Shown: positions 15,679 to 25,285 of the stretch, piece after piece
Position numbering within the stretch: position 1 is the stretch's first letter
Layout: each line of letters begins with the position of its first letter
NCBI RefSeq assembly: GCF_014205135.1
Contig: NZ_JACHMY010000001.1
Coordinates: forward strand, 7,502,001 to 7,566,000
DNA from: Kribbella italica
Lineage (GTDB): Bacteria; Actinomycetota; Actinomycetes; Propionibacteriales; Kribbellaceae
Reading direction: 5' to 3'
Length of the DNA stretch: 64,000 nucleotides
Made by a program: the position numbers and the translations under genes
Notes under the pieces: model-generated
Database searches by the model: none
What the model was told of the DNA's origin: nothing
What the model saw: only the letters and a program-made list of their open reading frames with translations

Positions 15679-16920
15679 ATGAAGACTTTCCAGGGCGTCC
15701 GAGGCATCACAGCCATCACAGCCGCCGCACTTCTCCTGGCCGGGTGCGCCGACTCGAGTTCACCGACGGCAGGGCCCAGCACCGCTCCCTCGTCGTCGGT
15801 GCCGATCCCGCCGACGGACACGCCGCCGCCCAGCACCCAGCCGACGCAATCGCCGAGCACGCCGCCCGTCACTCCGCCGACCGGCTGCCTCGACCAGAAG
15901 CTGGCCGGGCTCACGCCGCGCGAGCGGGCGGCCCAGCTGATCATGACCGGTATCAGCGCGACCGGCATGACGGCGGACGAGCGCACCGTCGTACGGAGTC
16001 GTAAACCGGGCGGTGTCCTGCTGATGGGCGCCGGCGGCAGTCTCAGCAACACCCGTACGGCGATGGCCGCCGCGACGGACGCGGCCACGGTCGACGGGAT
16101 CAAGCCGTTCGTCGCCGCGGACCAGGAGGGCGGCAAGATCCAGCGGCTGAAGGGTTCCGGCTTCGACCGGATCCCGGCCGCGACCGTCCAGGCGGGATGG
16201 TCGCCGCAGAAGCTCACCGGCCAGGCCACCGTGTGGGCGAAGCAGCTCAAGCAGGCCGGGGTGAACCTCGACCTCGCGCCGGTCGCCGACGTCGTACCGA
16301 AGTCCCTGGGTGACGACAACGCGCCGATCGGAGCGCTGGACCGCGGCTACGGCAGTACGCCGGGACCGATCGGCGAGCACGTCGCCGCCTTCGTGAAGGG
16401 CATGGACGGGGCCGGCGTGATGACCTCGGTCAAGCACTTCCCGGGTCTCGGCCGGGTCCGCGGCAACACCGACTTCTCCTCCGGTGTCGTCGACACCGTC
16501 ACGGTCCGCGGCGACGCCGACCTCGCGCCGTTCGCCGCCGGGATCAAGGCGGGCAGCGATCTGGTGATGGTCTCCACCGTCACCTACACCAAGATCGACA
16601 AGACCAACCGGGCCGTCTTCTCGCCGACCGTCATCCAGGGCATGCTCCGCGGCGACCTCCAGTACGACGGAGTGGTGATCACCGACGACGTCGGCGCCGC
16701 CGCCGAGGTGGCCTCCGTGCCGGCCGGCGACCGCGCGACGCTGTTCATCGGTGCGGGCGGTGACGTGGTGATCACCGCGAAGGCCTCGCTGACCTCGACG
16801 ATGATCGACGCCGTGGTCGCCAAGGCCCAGCAGGACAAGGGTTTCGCCGCCAAGGTCGAGGCCAGCGTGCGCCGGGTGCTCGCGCTCAAGCAGAGCCGGG
16901 GGCTGGTGAGCTGCGGGTGA
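15679..16920 (+). CDS. glycoside hydrolase family 3 lipoprotein, NagZ-like
   Basis: The 413-residue protein has a lipobox (LLLAGC, Cys23), a Pro/Ser/Thr linker to about 68, and a GH3 N-terminal barrel: AAQLIMTGI, PFVAADQEGGKIQRL, KHFPGLGRV and VVITDDVG. D336 is the likely nucleophile. NagZ enzymes normally have KHFPGHG and an Asp-Ser-His acid/base loop; here the loop reads KHFPGLGRVRGNTDFSSG, without that His. It may be a beta-N-acetylhexosaminidase acting on cell-wall sugars with an altered acid/base. It shares a GTGA overlap with the DUF202 gene. Confidence 0.85.
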   Translation: MKTFQGVRGITAITAAALLLAGCADSSSPTAGPSTAPSSSVPIPPTDTPPPSTQPTQSPSTPPVTPPTGCLDQKLAGLTPRERAAQLIMTGISATGMTADERTVVRSRKPGGVLLMGAGGSLSNTRTAMAAATDAATVDGIKPFVAADQEGGKIQRLKGSGFDRIPAATVQAGWSPQKLTGQATVWAKQLKQAGVNLDLAPVADVVPKSLGDDNAPIGALDRGYGSTPGPIGEHVAAFVKGMDGAGVMTSVKHFPGLGRVRGNTDFSSGVVDTVTVRGDADLAPFAAGIKAGSDLVMVSTVTYTKIDKTNRAVFSPTVIQGMLRGDLQYDGVVITDDVGAAAEVASVPAGDRATLFIGAGGDVVITAKASLTSTMIDAVVAKAQQDKGFAAKVEASVRRVLALKQSRGLVSCG

Positions 16921-17252
16921 TCCCCGACGAGGAACCCGACTACCGGTTCACCCTGGCCAACGAGCGGACGTATCTCGCCTACCTGCGGACATCACTCGCC
17001 TGTTATGCCGGTGGCCTGTCGGCGGTCCAGTTCCTCGACCTCGGGCCGGACCGCTGGCCGGCCAAGATCATCGGCATCGTCCTGGTCGGTGCCGGACTGG
17101 TCACCACCGCGGGTGCGTTCCGCCGCTGGCAGGCGAACACGAGCGCGATGCGCGGCGGCCGGCCACTTCCGGTGACCCGCCTGCCGTTGATGCTCGGGGC
17201 AACGATCGTGGTGGTCGGGCTGGTCGGCCTGCTGTTCAGCCTGTGGCGATGA
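16917..17252 (+). CDS. DUF202 (YidH family) membrane protein
   Basis: The 111-residue protein starts with FTLANERTYLAYLRTSLA, the DUF202 signature, and has three hydrophobic segments. It starts with GTG inside the stop of the GH3 gene and overlaps a second DUF202 gene by four bases. The role of this family is not known. Confidence 0.85.
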   Translation: MIPDEEPDYRFTLANERTYLAYLRTSLACYAGGLSAVQFLDLGPDRWPAKIIGIVLVGAGLVTTAGAFRRWQANTSAMRGGRPLPVTRLPLMLGATIVVVGLVGLLFSLWR

Positions 17253-17557
17253 CCCGCGACCCCGGTCTGCAGCCCGAGCGCACGCTGCTCGCGTGGCGGC
17301 GGACCGCGCTCGGCCTGATCGCGAACGGTGTTCTCCTGTTCGCGTCCGGCCACGGGACCTCGGGAGTCCGGACCGGGCTCGGCATCGTGGTCGTCGTACT
17401 GGCCCTGGGGTGCTGGGCCGCCGTGAGCGCGGTCTTCCGGCAGGCGGCAGAGTCCCACCCACCGGGCTTTCTGGGGCAGCAAAGAGTGCTGCAGGCCTCC
17501 GCCGGCCTGGTCCTGCTGGTGGGGCTTTTCGACCTGTACGCGGTGATCACGCGCTGA
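17249..17557 (+). CDS. second DUF202 membrane protein
   Basis: The 102-residue protein has PGLQPERTLLAWRRTALGLIAN, the second type of DUF202 N-terminus, then three membrane segments. The two DUF202 genes overlap (ATGA), so the pair probably forms a heteromeric membrane complex. The ATG at 17249 was preferred to a GTG two codons earlier because of the ATGA junction. Function is unknown. Confidence 0.85.
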   Translation: MTRDPGLQPERTLLAWRRTALGLIANGVLLFASGHGTSGVRTGLGIVVVVLALGCWAAVSAVFRQAAESHPPGFLGQQRVLQASAGLVLLVGLFDLYAVITR

Positions 17558-17565
17558 CACCGTCT

Positions 17566-17587
17566 GGTCACGGATTGGTCGCACTGA
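17566..17587 (+). promoter_or_regulatory. weak PHO-box-like direct repeat
   Basis: GGTCACGGATT and GGTCGCACTGA lie exactly 11 bp apart upstream of the PhoU-like/Pit operon. The first unit fits the actinobacterial PhoP half-site, while the second has one mismatch. Single GTTCAC half-sites also occur at 17596, 17660 and 17678. PhoP control is plausible but weaker here than at the other sites in the window. Confidence 0.35.
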
Positions 17588-17695
17588 GTCAATGTGTTCA
17601 CAATCTCGCGGTACGTTGCCAGGACGGATGCCAACTCAACGGTCCGTTGCCCCTAGCATGTTCACGGTTTGTCCCTCGTTCACCCGGAGCTTGAA

Positions 17696-18328
17696 GTGCC
17701 GTTACGTCTGCGTCCGAACGACCCGACGTTCTACGACCTTTTCACGGAGTCCGCCAACCACCTCGTCGACGGCGCCCGCATCCTGGCCGACCTGCTCGGC
17801 AGCACCGCCGGAACGGGTCTGGCGGCCAGCCACCAGATCGCCGCCCAGATGAAGGACGCCGAGCACGCGGCCGACGAGACCACCCACTCGATCATCCGCC
17901 GCGTGAACTCGACCTTCGTCACGCCGTTCGACCGCGAGGACATCTACCGTCTCGCGTCCGACCTGGACGACGTGATGGACTACATGGAAGAGGCCGTCGA
18001 CTCGATCCACCTGTTCAACCTGGAGTCGCTGCCGGGCGAGGTGGCCGAGCAGATCGAGGTTCTGCAGCGGATGGCCGCCCTGACGTCGGAGACGATGCCG
18101 CGGCTGCGCACGATGAAGGACCTGGCCGAGTACTGGATCGAGATCAACCGGCTGGAGAACACCGGTGACGCCGTGCACCGCCGCATCATCGCCAAGCTGT
18201 TCAGCGGCGAGTTCGACGCGCTGACGGTGATGAAGGTGAAGACCGTGATCGATCTGCTGGAGGACGCCGTCGACGCGTTCGAGCACGTCGCCAACACGGT
18301 CGAGCAGATCGCCGTCAAGGAGAGCTGA
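17696..18328 (+). CDS. PhoU-like DUF47 family protein, Pit accessory
   Basis: The 210-residue all-helical protein matches the DUF47/TIGR00153 family: FYDLFTESANHLVDGARILADLL, AEHAADETTHSIIRRVNSTFVTPFDREDIYRLASDLDDVMDYMEE. These proteins bind metals and regulate Pit phosphate permeases. The GTG at 17696 was chosen because GGAG lies eight bases upstream and because the protein then starts MPLRLRP. The pit gene follows after two bases, a clear operon. Confidence 0.9.
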   Translation: MPLRLRPNDPTFYDLFTESANHLVDGARILADLLGSTAGTGLAASHQIAAQMKDAEHAADETTHSIIRRVNSTFVTPFDREDIYRLASDLDDVMDYMEEAVDSIHLFNLESLPGEVAEQIEVLQRMAALTSETMPRLRTMKDLAEYWIEINRLENTGDAVHRRIIAKLFSGEFDALTVMKVKTVIDLLEDAVDAFEHVANTVEQIAVKES

Positions 18329-18330
18329 GC

Positions 18331-19329
18331 GTGGAGCTCGCGCTCGTCATCGCGGTCATCGCGATCGCGCTCATCTTCGACTACACCAACGGTTTTCACG
18401 ACGCGGCCAACGCGATCGCCACCTCCGTGTCGACCCGGGCGCTGACGCCCAGGGTGGCGTTGGTGATGGCGGCGGTGATGAACTTCGTCGGCGCCTTCCT
18501 GGGCACGGAGGTGGCCGACACCGTCGGCAAGGGCATCATCGTCACCCCGAGCGGCCAGCACGGACTGGTGATCGTGCTGTCGGCCCTGATCGGTGCCATC
18601 ACGTGGAACCTGATCACCTGGTACTTCGGTCTGCCGAGCTCCTCGTCGCACGCGCTGATCGGCGGCCTGGTCGGTGCCGGTCTGGCCTCGACCAGCGTCG
18701 TGCTGTGGTCGGGCATCGTCGACAAGGTCGTCATCCCGATGGTCCTGTCCCCGGCCATCGGCTTCCTCGGCGCCTTCGCGGTGATGACCGCGATCCTGTG
18801 GATCTTCCGGCGCAGCAACCCCGGCCGGACCACCCGCGGCTTCCGCCTGGCCCAGTCGCTGTCCGCGGCCGCGATGGCGCTCGGGCACGGCCTGCAGGAC
18901 GCCCAGAAGACGATGGGCGTGATGTTCCTGGCCCTGCTCACCACCGGGCACGTCCAGCCCGGCCAGGGCATCCCGATCTGGGTGAAGATCTCCGCCGCGA
19001 CCGCGATCTCGCTCGGCACCTACTCCGGTGGCTGGCGGATCATGCGGACCCTGGGCCGCCGGATCATCCACCTGGACCCGGCCCGTGGCTTCGCCTCCGA
19101 GGCGGTCGCCGCGACCGTGCTCTACGTGATGGCGATCGGCCTGCACGCGCCGGTGTCGACCACGCACACGATCACCTCCGCGGTGATGGGGGCCGGCGCG
19201 ACCAAGCGGCTGTCCGCGGTCCGGTGGGGGGTCGCGAAGGGCATCGTCACCGCCTGGGTGCTGACCATTCCGGCCGCCGGTGTGGTCGCCGCGTGCTGTT
19301 ACTGGCTGGCTCACCTGATCCTCGAGTAG
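18331..19329 (+). CDS. pit: low-affinity inorganic phosphate transporter, Pit family
   Basis: The 332-residue permease shows both Pit signatures: DYTNGFHDAANAIATSVSTRAL near the N-terminus and LPSSSSHALIGGLVGAG, with the second repeat element HGLQDAQKTMGV and PVSTTHTITSAVMGAG. Pit transporters take up phosphate as a metal-phosphate complex by proton symport. It starts with GTG two bases after the PhoU-like gene. A paralog follows. Confidence 0.93.
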   Translation: MELALVIAVIAIALIFDYTNGFHDAANAIATSVSTRALTPRVALVMAAVMNFVGAFLGTEVADTVGKGIIVTPSGQHGLVIVLSALIGAITWNLITWYFGLPSSSSHALIGGLVGAGLASTSVVLWSGIVDKVVIPMVLSPAIGFLGAFAVMTAILWIFRRSNPGRTTRGFRLAQSLSAAAMALGHGLQDAQKTMGVMFLALLTTGHVQPGQGIPIWVKISAATAISLGTYSGGWRIMRTLGRRIIHLDPARGFASEAVAATVLYVMAIGLHAPVSTTHTITSAVMGAGATKRLSAVRWGVAKGIVTAWVLTIPAAGVVAACCYWLAHLILE

Positions 19330-19331
19330 CA

Positions 19332-19353
19332 GTTCACGGCCAGTTCACCCAGA
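19332..19353 (+). promoter_or_regulatory. PHO box upstream of the second pit gene
   Basis: Two units, GTTCACGGCCA and GTTCACCCAGA, lie 11 bp apart (19332 and 19343), matching the direct-repeat PhoP site known from Streptomyces. They lie between the stop of the first pit and the start of the second, so the second permease can be switched on separately under phosphate starvation. A possible -10 is GATACG near 19366. Confidence 0.7.
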
Positions 19354-19406
19354 AGGATTAGCGTCCGATACGTTCCTGACGCCGCCCTCTCCGGGATGTG
19401 ATCGTG

Positions 19407-20528
19407 ATGGACCTGTCGTTCCTCGTCGTCGTGGTGATCGCCACCGCACTGGTGTTCGACTTCACCAACGGTTTCCACGACACCGCCAACGCGATGGCCA
19501 CCTCCATCGCCACCGGAGCGCTCAGACCCAAGGTCGCGGTCGGGCTGTCCGCCGTACTGAACCTGGCCGGGGCGTTCGTGTCCACCGAGGTCGCCAAGAC
19601 CATCTCCAGCGGCCTGGTCGACGACGCCAAGGTGACCGTGCCGATCATCTTCGGCGGTCTGGTCGGCGCGATCCTGTGGAACCTGCTGACCTGGTACGTC
19701 GGCCTGCCGAGCTCGTCGTCGCACGCCCTGTTCGGCGGCCTGATCGGTGCCACCTGGATCGCGGCCGGCAGCGGCGCGGTCAACTTCGGCACCGTGGTCC
19801 AGAAGATCGTGATCCCGGCCGTCGCGGCGCCGATCATCGCCGGCGTCATCGCGCTGCTCGGCACCTACCTGGCGTACCGGATCACCCAGCGCGGCCGGAA
19901 GAAGACCGTCGACGACGGCTTCCGGGCCGGGCAGATCGCGTCCGCGTCGCTGGTCTCGCTGGCGCACGGCACCGGGGACGCGCAGAAGACGATGGGCATC
20001 ATCACGCTGGTGCTGATCACCTCGGGCAGCCTGGCGCCGGGTTCGCGGCCGCCGCTGTGGGTGATCGGATCGGCCGGCCTGGCGATTGCCTTGGGCACCT
20101 ACCTGGGCGGCTGGCGGATCATCCGCACGATGGGTAAGGGCCTGACCGAGATCGAGTCGCCGCAGGGGTTCGCCGCGGAGACCAGCTCCACCGCCGTACT
20201 GCTGGCGTCGTCGCACCTGGGCTTCCCGCTGTCGACCACTCAGGTCTGCTCGGGCAGCATCCTGGGCGCCGGGCTCGGCAAGCGACTCGCTGAGGTCCGC
20301 TGGACGGTGGCCGGGCGGATGGCGCTCGCCTGGCTGTTCACGCTGCCGGCTGCCGCCGTGGTGGGCGCACTGGCCGGCCGGGTGGCCAACTCGGGCAACG
20401 CGGGCGTTGCCATCATCGCGGTGGCCGCCGCAGCTGCCGGGCTCGGCATCTACGTCGCCTCGCGCCGCAAGCCGGTCACGGCCGGCAACGTGAACGAGTA
20501 CCCCGGCACCTCGGTGCCGGTGGCCTGA
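19407..20528 (+). CDS. second Pit family phosphate transporter
   Basis: The 373-residue paralog has DFTNGFHDTANAMATSIATGAL and LPSSSSHALFGGLIGAT, plus HGTGDAQKTMGI and PLSTTQVCSGSILGAG in the C-terminal repeat. It has a longer cytoplasmic tail than the first pit. Start options are GTG at 19398, GTG at 19404 and ATG at 19407; the ATG was chosen because the membrane segment follows at once and GGGA is at a workable distance. A PHO box precedes it. Confidence 0.9.
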   Translation: MDLSFLVVVVIATALVFDFTNGFHDTANAMATSIATGALRPKVAVGLSAVLNLAGAFVSTEVAKTISSGLVDDAKVTVPIIFGGLVGAILWNLLTWYVGLPSSSSHALFGGLIGATWIAAGSGAVNFGTVVQKIVIPAVAAPIIAGVIALLGTYLAYRITQRGRKKTVDDGFRAGQIASASLVSLAHGTGDAQKTMGIITLVLITSGSLAPGSRPPLWVIGSAGLAIALGTYLGGWRIIRTMGKGLTEIESPQGFAAETSSTAVLLASSHLGFPLSTTQVCSGSILGAGLGKRLAEVRWTVAGRMALAWLFTLPAAAVVGALAGRVANSGNAGVAIIAVAAAAAGLGIYVASRRKPVTAGNVNEYPGTSVPVA

Positions 20529-20541
20529 GAGGAGTCAGCGG

Positions 20542-20775
20542 ATGCACATCGACTGGAGCGCACTCGGACAGGTCGCAGTGGTCAGCCTGATCTTCGGAGT
20601 CGGGCTGGCAGTGCTGTTCTCGTTCGGCGTGACGGCGCTGTCGCGGCGAGCGGTGGCTGCCGACGAGAAGCGGGCGGTGTCCCCGGTGGACACGGCCGTG
20701 GCGGGGCTCTGCTTCCTGGCCTGCGTCGCAGCGGTGATCTACGGGCTGTACTTGATCATCCCGCAATTCCACTAG
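20542..20775 (+). CDS. small two-helix membrane protein
   Basis: The 77-residue protein has two hydrophobic segments (about 8-32 and 50-74) joined by a charged loop SRRAVAADEKRAVSPVDT. It follows the second pit gene by 13 bp with AGAGGAGT upstream of its ATG, so it belongs to the same operon. Short proteins of this type are common after actinobacterial pit genes and could be a permease partner. Its stop abuts the stop of the convergent gene. Confidence 0.8.
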   Translation: MHIDWSALGQVAVVSLIFGVGLAVLFSFGVTALSRRAVAADEKRAVSPVDTAVAGLCFLACVAAVIYGLYLIIPQFH

Positions 20776-21312
20776 CTAGCGGTTCCAGCGGCGTACGGCC
20801 TTGACCATGTCCTTGGGGCGCAGGGAGTTCAGGTACGCGTCCCAGGTCGCGTAGAGCTTGTCGCCGAGCAGTCCGACGTCCAGGTACGCCTGCGGCCGTA
20901 CGGCGACCACCCAGGTCGCCGCGGCCGCGTGGCCCTGGGTGAGCAGCAGGTGGTTCGACGTGTCGTCGATCCGGCGCTTGGACTCGCCCGTCCGGCCGTG
21001 GTCGGGCAGGGCCCGGGTCGCCCAGCGGCGCAGGATCTCCGGGTCCTCGGCGGTCATCCGGGCCAGGTAGGTCAGCGGGCCCGGCCGGAGACCGCGCAGC
21101 GGGATGTTGCTCAGACTGCCGAGGGGAAACCAGCCGTTCGTGCAGCGCCGGCCGTTCACCGCGGACTCGACCTCGCGGGCCTGCTCCGGTCGCAGTCCCT
21201 GGATCGCCCAGGACAGGAAGAACACCCCGGCGTCCGGGATCTCCTCCGCGATATGAGGAGCGACCTTCAACCGCCCCGGTTCGAAGAGATGCAACTCCTC
21301 GGAATCGAACAC
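20776..21312 (-). CDS. uncharacterised protein, about 178 residues
   Basis: I do not recognise this family. The protein starts FDSEELHLFEPGRLKVAP and contains LSWAIQGLRPEQAREVESA, NHLLLTQGHAAAATWVVAVRPQ and a basic C-terminus KAVRRWNR. No signal or membrane segment is visible. GTG codons at 21315 and 21312 are both possible; the second has GGAAGG at a better distance. The open frame continues upstream through G/C-rich sequence with no family-like content. Confidence 0.55.
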   Translation of the reverse strand: MFDSEELHLFEPGRLKVAPHIAEEIPDAGVFFLSWAIQGLRPEQAREVESAVNGRRCTNGWFPLGSLSNIPLRGLRPGPLTYLARMTAEDPEILRRWATRALPDHGRTGESKRRIDDTSNHLLLTQGHAAAATWVVAVRPQAYLDVGLLGDKLYATWDAYLNSLRPKDMVKAVRRWNR

Positions 21313-21466
21313 CACAAACCTTCCCCCGACCCGCCTGGAACCGTCGGCCGGCGCCCCCGCCCGGGGAACCGTCGACCGTCGCCGAGAGGGACCCCCCAGG
21401 TCCAGCACGACAATCAAAGGCCTTTCGTACTCCCGCGTGCGCCCGGGGTCAAGGTCTTGTCCACGG

Positions 21467-21507
21467 CCGAAAGGGCAGCCGGTACGCCGTACCGGCTGCC
21501 CTTTCGG
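21467..21507. terminator. 20-bp perfect inverted repeat
   Basis: Two perfect 20-base arms (CCGAAAGGGCAGCCGGTACG and its complement) flank a single base. On the minus strand it follows the acyltransferase gene by 15 bases, so it most likely ends that transcript. No T run follows. Confidence 0.65.
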
Positions 21508-21521
21508 CGGTGAGGGGTGGG

Positions 21522-22262
21522 TCAGCGCTTGCGGCGGCGGGCGAGCTCCTCCTGGTCGAGGCGCTCGGCCTCCTCGGGCGTCGGCGCGCCCCCGCCGTAC
21601 GACGCCGGCAGCCACCAGGCGCCGGCCGGCTGCTCGGGATAGGCGCGGATCGTCTCGTCGAGCATCCCGGCCATCGTGGTCCGCAGGTGCTCGGTCGCCT
21701 CGGTCGCGTCGTCCTGGCGGGTCACCGAGATCGGTGCCCCGACGGTGATCGAGACGTTCCGGTGCCGGGAGAAGTCCTTCGGGTGGTCCTTGGTCAGCAT
21801 CCGCTGGGTGCCCCACAGGATCATCGGGATCACCGGTACGCCGGCCGCCGCGGCCATCCGGACCGTGCCGGACTTGAACTCCTTCAGCTCGAACGACCGC
21901 GAGATCGTCGCCTCCGGGAAGACCCCGACGATCTCGCCGGCCTTGAGCTGGGTCAGGGCCTCCCGGTACGACGCCGAGCCGGCCGCGCGATCGACCGGGA
22001 TGTGGCGCATCCCGCGCATCAGCGGCCCGGAGTACCGGTTGCGGAACAGGACCTCCTTGGCCATGAACCGGACCAGTCGCTTGCTCGGCTGGGCGCCGAA
22101 GCCGCCGATCACGAAGTCGACGTAGCTGATGTGGTTGAGCGCGATCACCGCCCCGCCGGTCCGCGGCACGTGCTCGGTGCCGACCATCGCGAACTTGAGG
22201 TCGAGCACCTTGAACGCGGTCTTCGCGAAGGCGATCACCGGCGGGTAGACAATGTCTGGCAT
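21522..22262 (-). CDS. 1-acylglycerol-3-phosphate O-acyltransferase family (PlsC-like)
   Basis: The 246-residue acyltransferase has the block I motif ALNHISYVDF (NHxxxxD), GMRHIPVDR, and block III VGFPEAT-like GVFPEATISR. It would transfer an acyl group to lysophosphatidate or a related lipid at the inner membrane face in phospholipid synthesis. A charged tail ERLDQEELARRRKR ends it. It is divergent from the thiC riboswitch region. Confidence 0.9.
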   Translation of the reverse strand: MPDIVYPPVIAFAKTAFKVLDLKFAMVGTEHVPRTGGAVIALNHISYVDFVIGGFGAQPSKRLVRFMAKEVLFRNRYSGPLMRGMRHIPVDRAAGSASYREALTQLKAGEIVGVFPEATISRSFELKEFKSGTVRMAAAAGVPVIPMILWGTQRMLTKDHPKDFSRHRNVSITVGAPISVTRQDDATEATEHLRTTMAGMLDETIRAYPEQPAGAWWLPASYGGGAPTPEEAERLDQEELARRRKR

Positions 22263-22381
22263 GGCTCGACGCTACCGGCCGCCGTCAATGACCTGCACCA
22301 CCTGAGCGCCGGCGACGCGCGGGATCCCGTACGCAGTACACCGCGGGTTCGCTATCGTGGGCGGCGGAAAGTCGAAACGCG

Positions 22382-24139
<1,758 letters not shown>

Positions 24140-24151
24140 TCGCAGTGTGGT

Positions 24152-24176
24152 GGCCCCGGGCAACCTGTCCGGGGCC
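24152..24176 (+). terminator. hairpin after thiC
   Basis: Perfect 8-bp arms GGCCCCGG and CCGGGGCC around a nine-base loop lie 12 bases after the thiC stop. No T run follows. It probably ends the thiC transcript. Confidence 0.55.
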
Positions 24177-24221
24177 GCCCTACGATGGCAGCTCCTATCC
24201 CCGGCCGCACAGGAGCCCGCC

Positions 24222-24467
24222 ATGACCCCGTTGGACCACGCGAAGTCGGACCTCGCCGAACGCGCCGGTGTCACGGTCGACGAGATCACGCTCGTCAGCT
24301 CCGAGGAGGTCACCTGGCCCGACAGCAGCCTCGGGTGCCCGCAGCCGGGAATGATGTACGCCCAGGTTCTCACCAGCGGAAGCCGCATCATCCTCAGTGC
24401 CGGCGGCCGCACCTACGAGTACCACTCAGGCGGTCAGCGCCCGCCGTTCCTGTGCGAAACGCCTTGA
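24222..24467 (+). CDS. conserved small protein with SLGCPQPG motif
   Basis: The 81-residue protein reads LAERAGVTVDEITLVSSEEVTWPDSSLGCPQPGM and then AGGRTYEYHSGG, a pattern I know only from uncharacterised proteins in actinobacteria and cyanobacteria. AGGAG lies seven bases before the ATG. It follows thiC by 80 bp but lies past the thiC hairpin. No signal peptide is present. The function is unknown. Confidence 0.75.
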   Translation: MTPLDHAKSDLAERAGVTVDEITLVSSEEVTWPDSSLGCPQPGMMYAQVLTSGSRIILSAGGRTYEYHSGGQRPPFLCETP

Positions 24468-24593
24468 CGCGGAGTGAAGTCCGACGGTGAGTCGGTGGGC
24501 GGACCGGACCGTTTTCAGCGGAGAATTGGGGGATCGGTGAGTTCGCGGAGTGATCACGGGGAGTGATCGGGCGAACCGGTTCAGGTTTTTTCC

Positions 24594-24608
24594 TTCACTC
24601 TACGTGAA
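24594..24608. promoter_or_regulatory. inverted repeat upstream of SatD-like gene
   Basis: TTCAC-TCTAC-GTGAA lies in an A/T-rich stretch 46 bp before the SatD-like start. A possible -10 (TAGCCT) follows at 24617, and two copies of GAGTGATC lie further upstream. It is a candidate operator for the HTH protein encoded next. Confidence 0.4.
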
Positions 24609-24653
24609 TAAGACTGTAGCCTTAATCTTGCGTCGAGAAGGAGGTGCAGGGCG

Positions 24654-25274
24654 GTGGTCTTCGTTCTGACGGTAGATCAGCGGGGCAGCGGCGGCGCGAG
24701 TGATCTCGTACCCGAGCTGCTGAACACGCTGAACCGGCGGCCGCGCCGGACCGGTCTGCTGCGCAAGTTCGAGCGCACGGCGGGCGACGAGGTGCAGGGT
24801 GTGCTGTCCGAGGCGCGTGCGACGGTCGAGGTGATCGTGCAGCTGATCCGCGCCGACCACTGGCACATCGGTCTGGGCATCGGCGCGGTCGAGCAGCCGC
24901 TCCCGCGCAGTACCCGGGCCGGCAGCGGTACGGCGTTCTTCAACGCCAGGACCGCCGTCACCAAGGCCAAGTCGAGTCCGCACCACGTGAACGTCGTCGG
25001 CGACGACCCGCGGGTGGCCGACCAGGTGGAGAGCGTGCTCTGGCTGATGGCCTCCGTACTGCGACGCCGTAGCGAGCGCGGCTGGGCCGTGGCCGACCTG
25101 CTGGCGGAAGGGCTGACCCGCCGGGAGATCGGCGTGAAGCTCGGCATCAGTCAGTCGGCGGTGACCCAGCGGGCACAGGCGGCCGGGTTCGCCGAGGAAC
25201 AACGAGGGCGGCTGCTGGCCGCGGAGCTGCTCGCACCGGGTGCCGCTGCATTACGGCGGCTGTCCTCGCGCTGA
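24654..25274 (+). CDS. SatD-like protein with C-terminal helix-turn-helix
   Basis: The 206-residue protein opens with VFVLTVDQRGSGGASDLVPELL and FERTAGDEVQGVL, the SatD-family pattern. It ends with a helix-turn-helix (LLAEGLTRREIGVKLGISQSAVTQRAQAAG, about 150-179). SatD was named in a streptococcal acid-adaptation operon; its activity is not established. GAGAAGGAGGTG precedes the GTG start. The membrane gene downstream is close enough for coupling. Confidence 0.75.
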   Translation: MVFVLTVDQRGSGGASDLVPELLNTLNRRPRRTGLLRKFERTAGDEVQGVLSEARATVEVIVQLIRADHWHIGLGIGAVEQPLPRSTRAGSGTAFFNARTAVTKAKSSPHHVNVVGDDPRVADQVESVLWLMASVLRRRSERGWAVADLLAEGLTRREIGVKLGISQSAVTQRAQAAGFAEEQRGRLLAAELLAPGAAALRRLSSR

Positions 25275-25285
25275 CCGCGGCCGGG

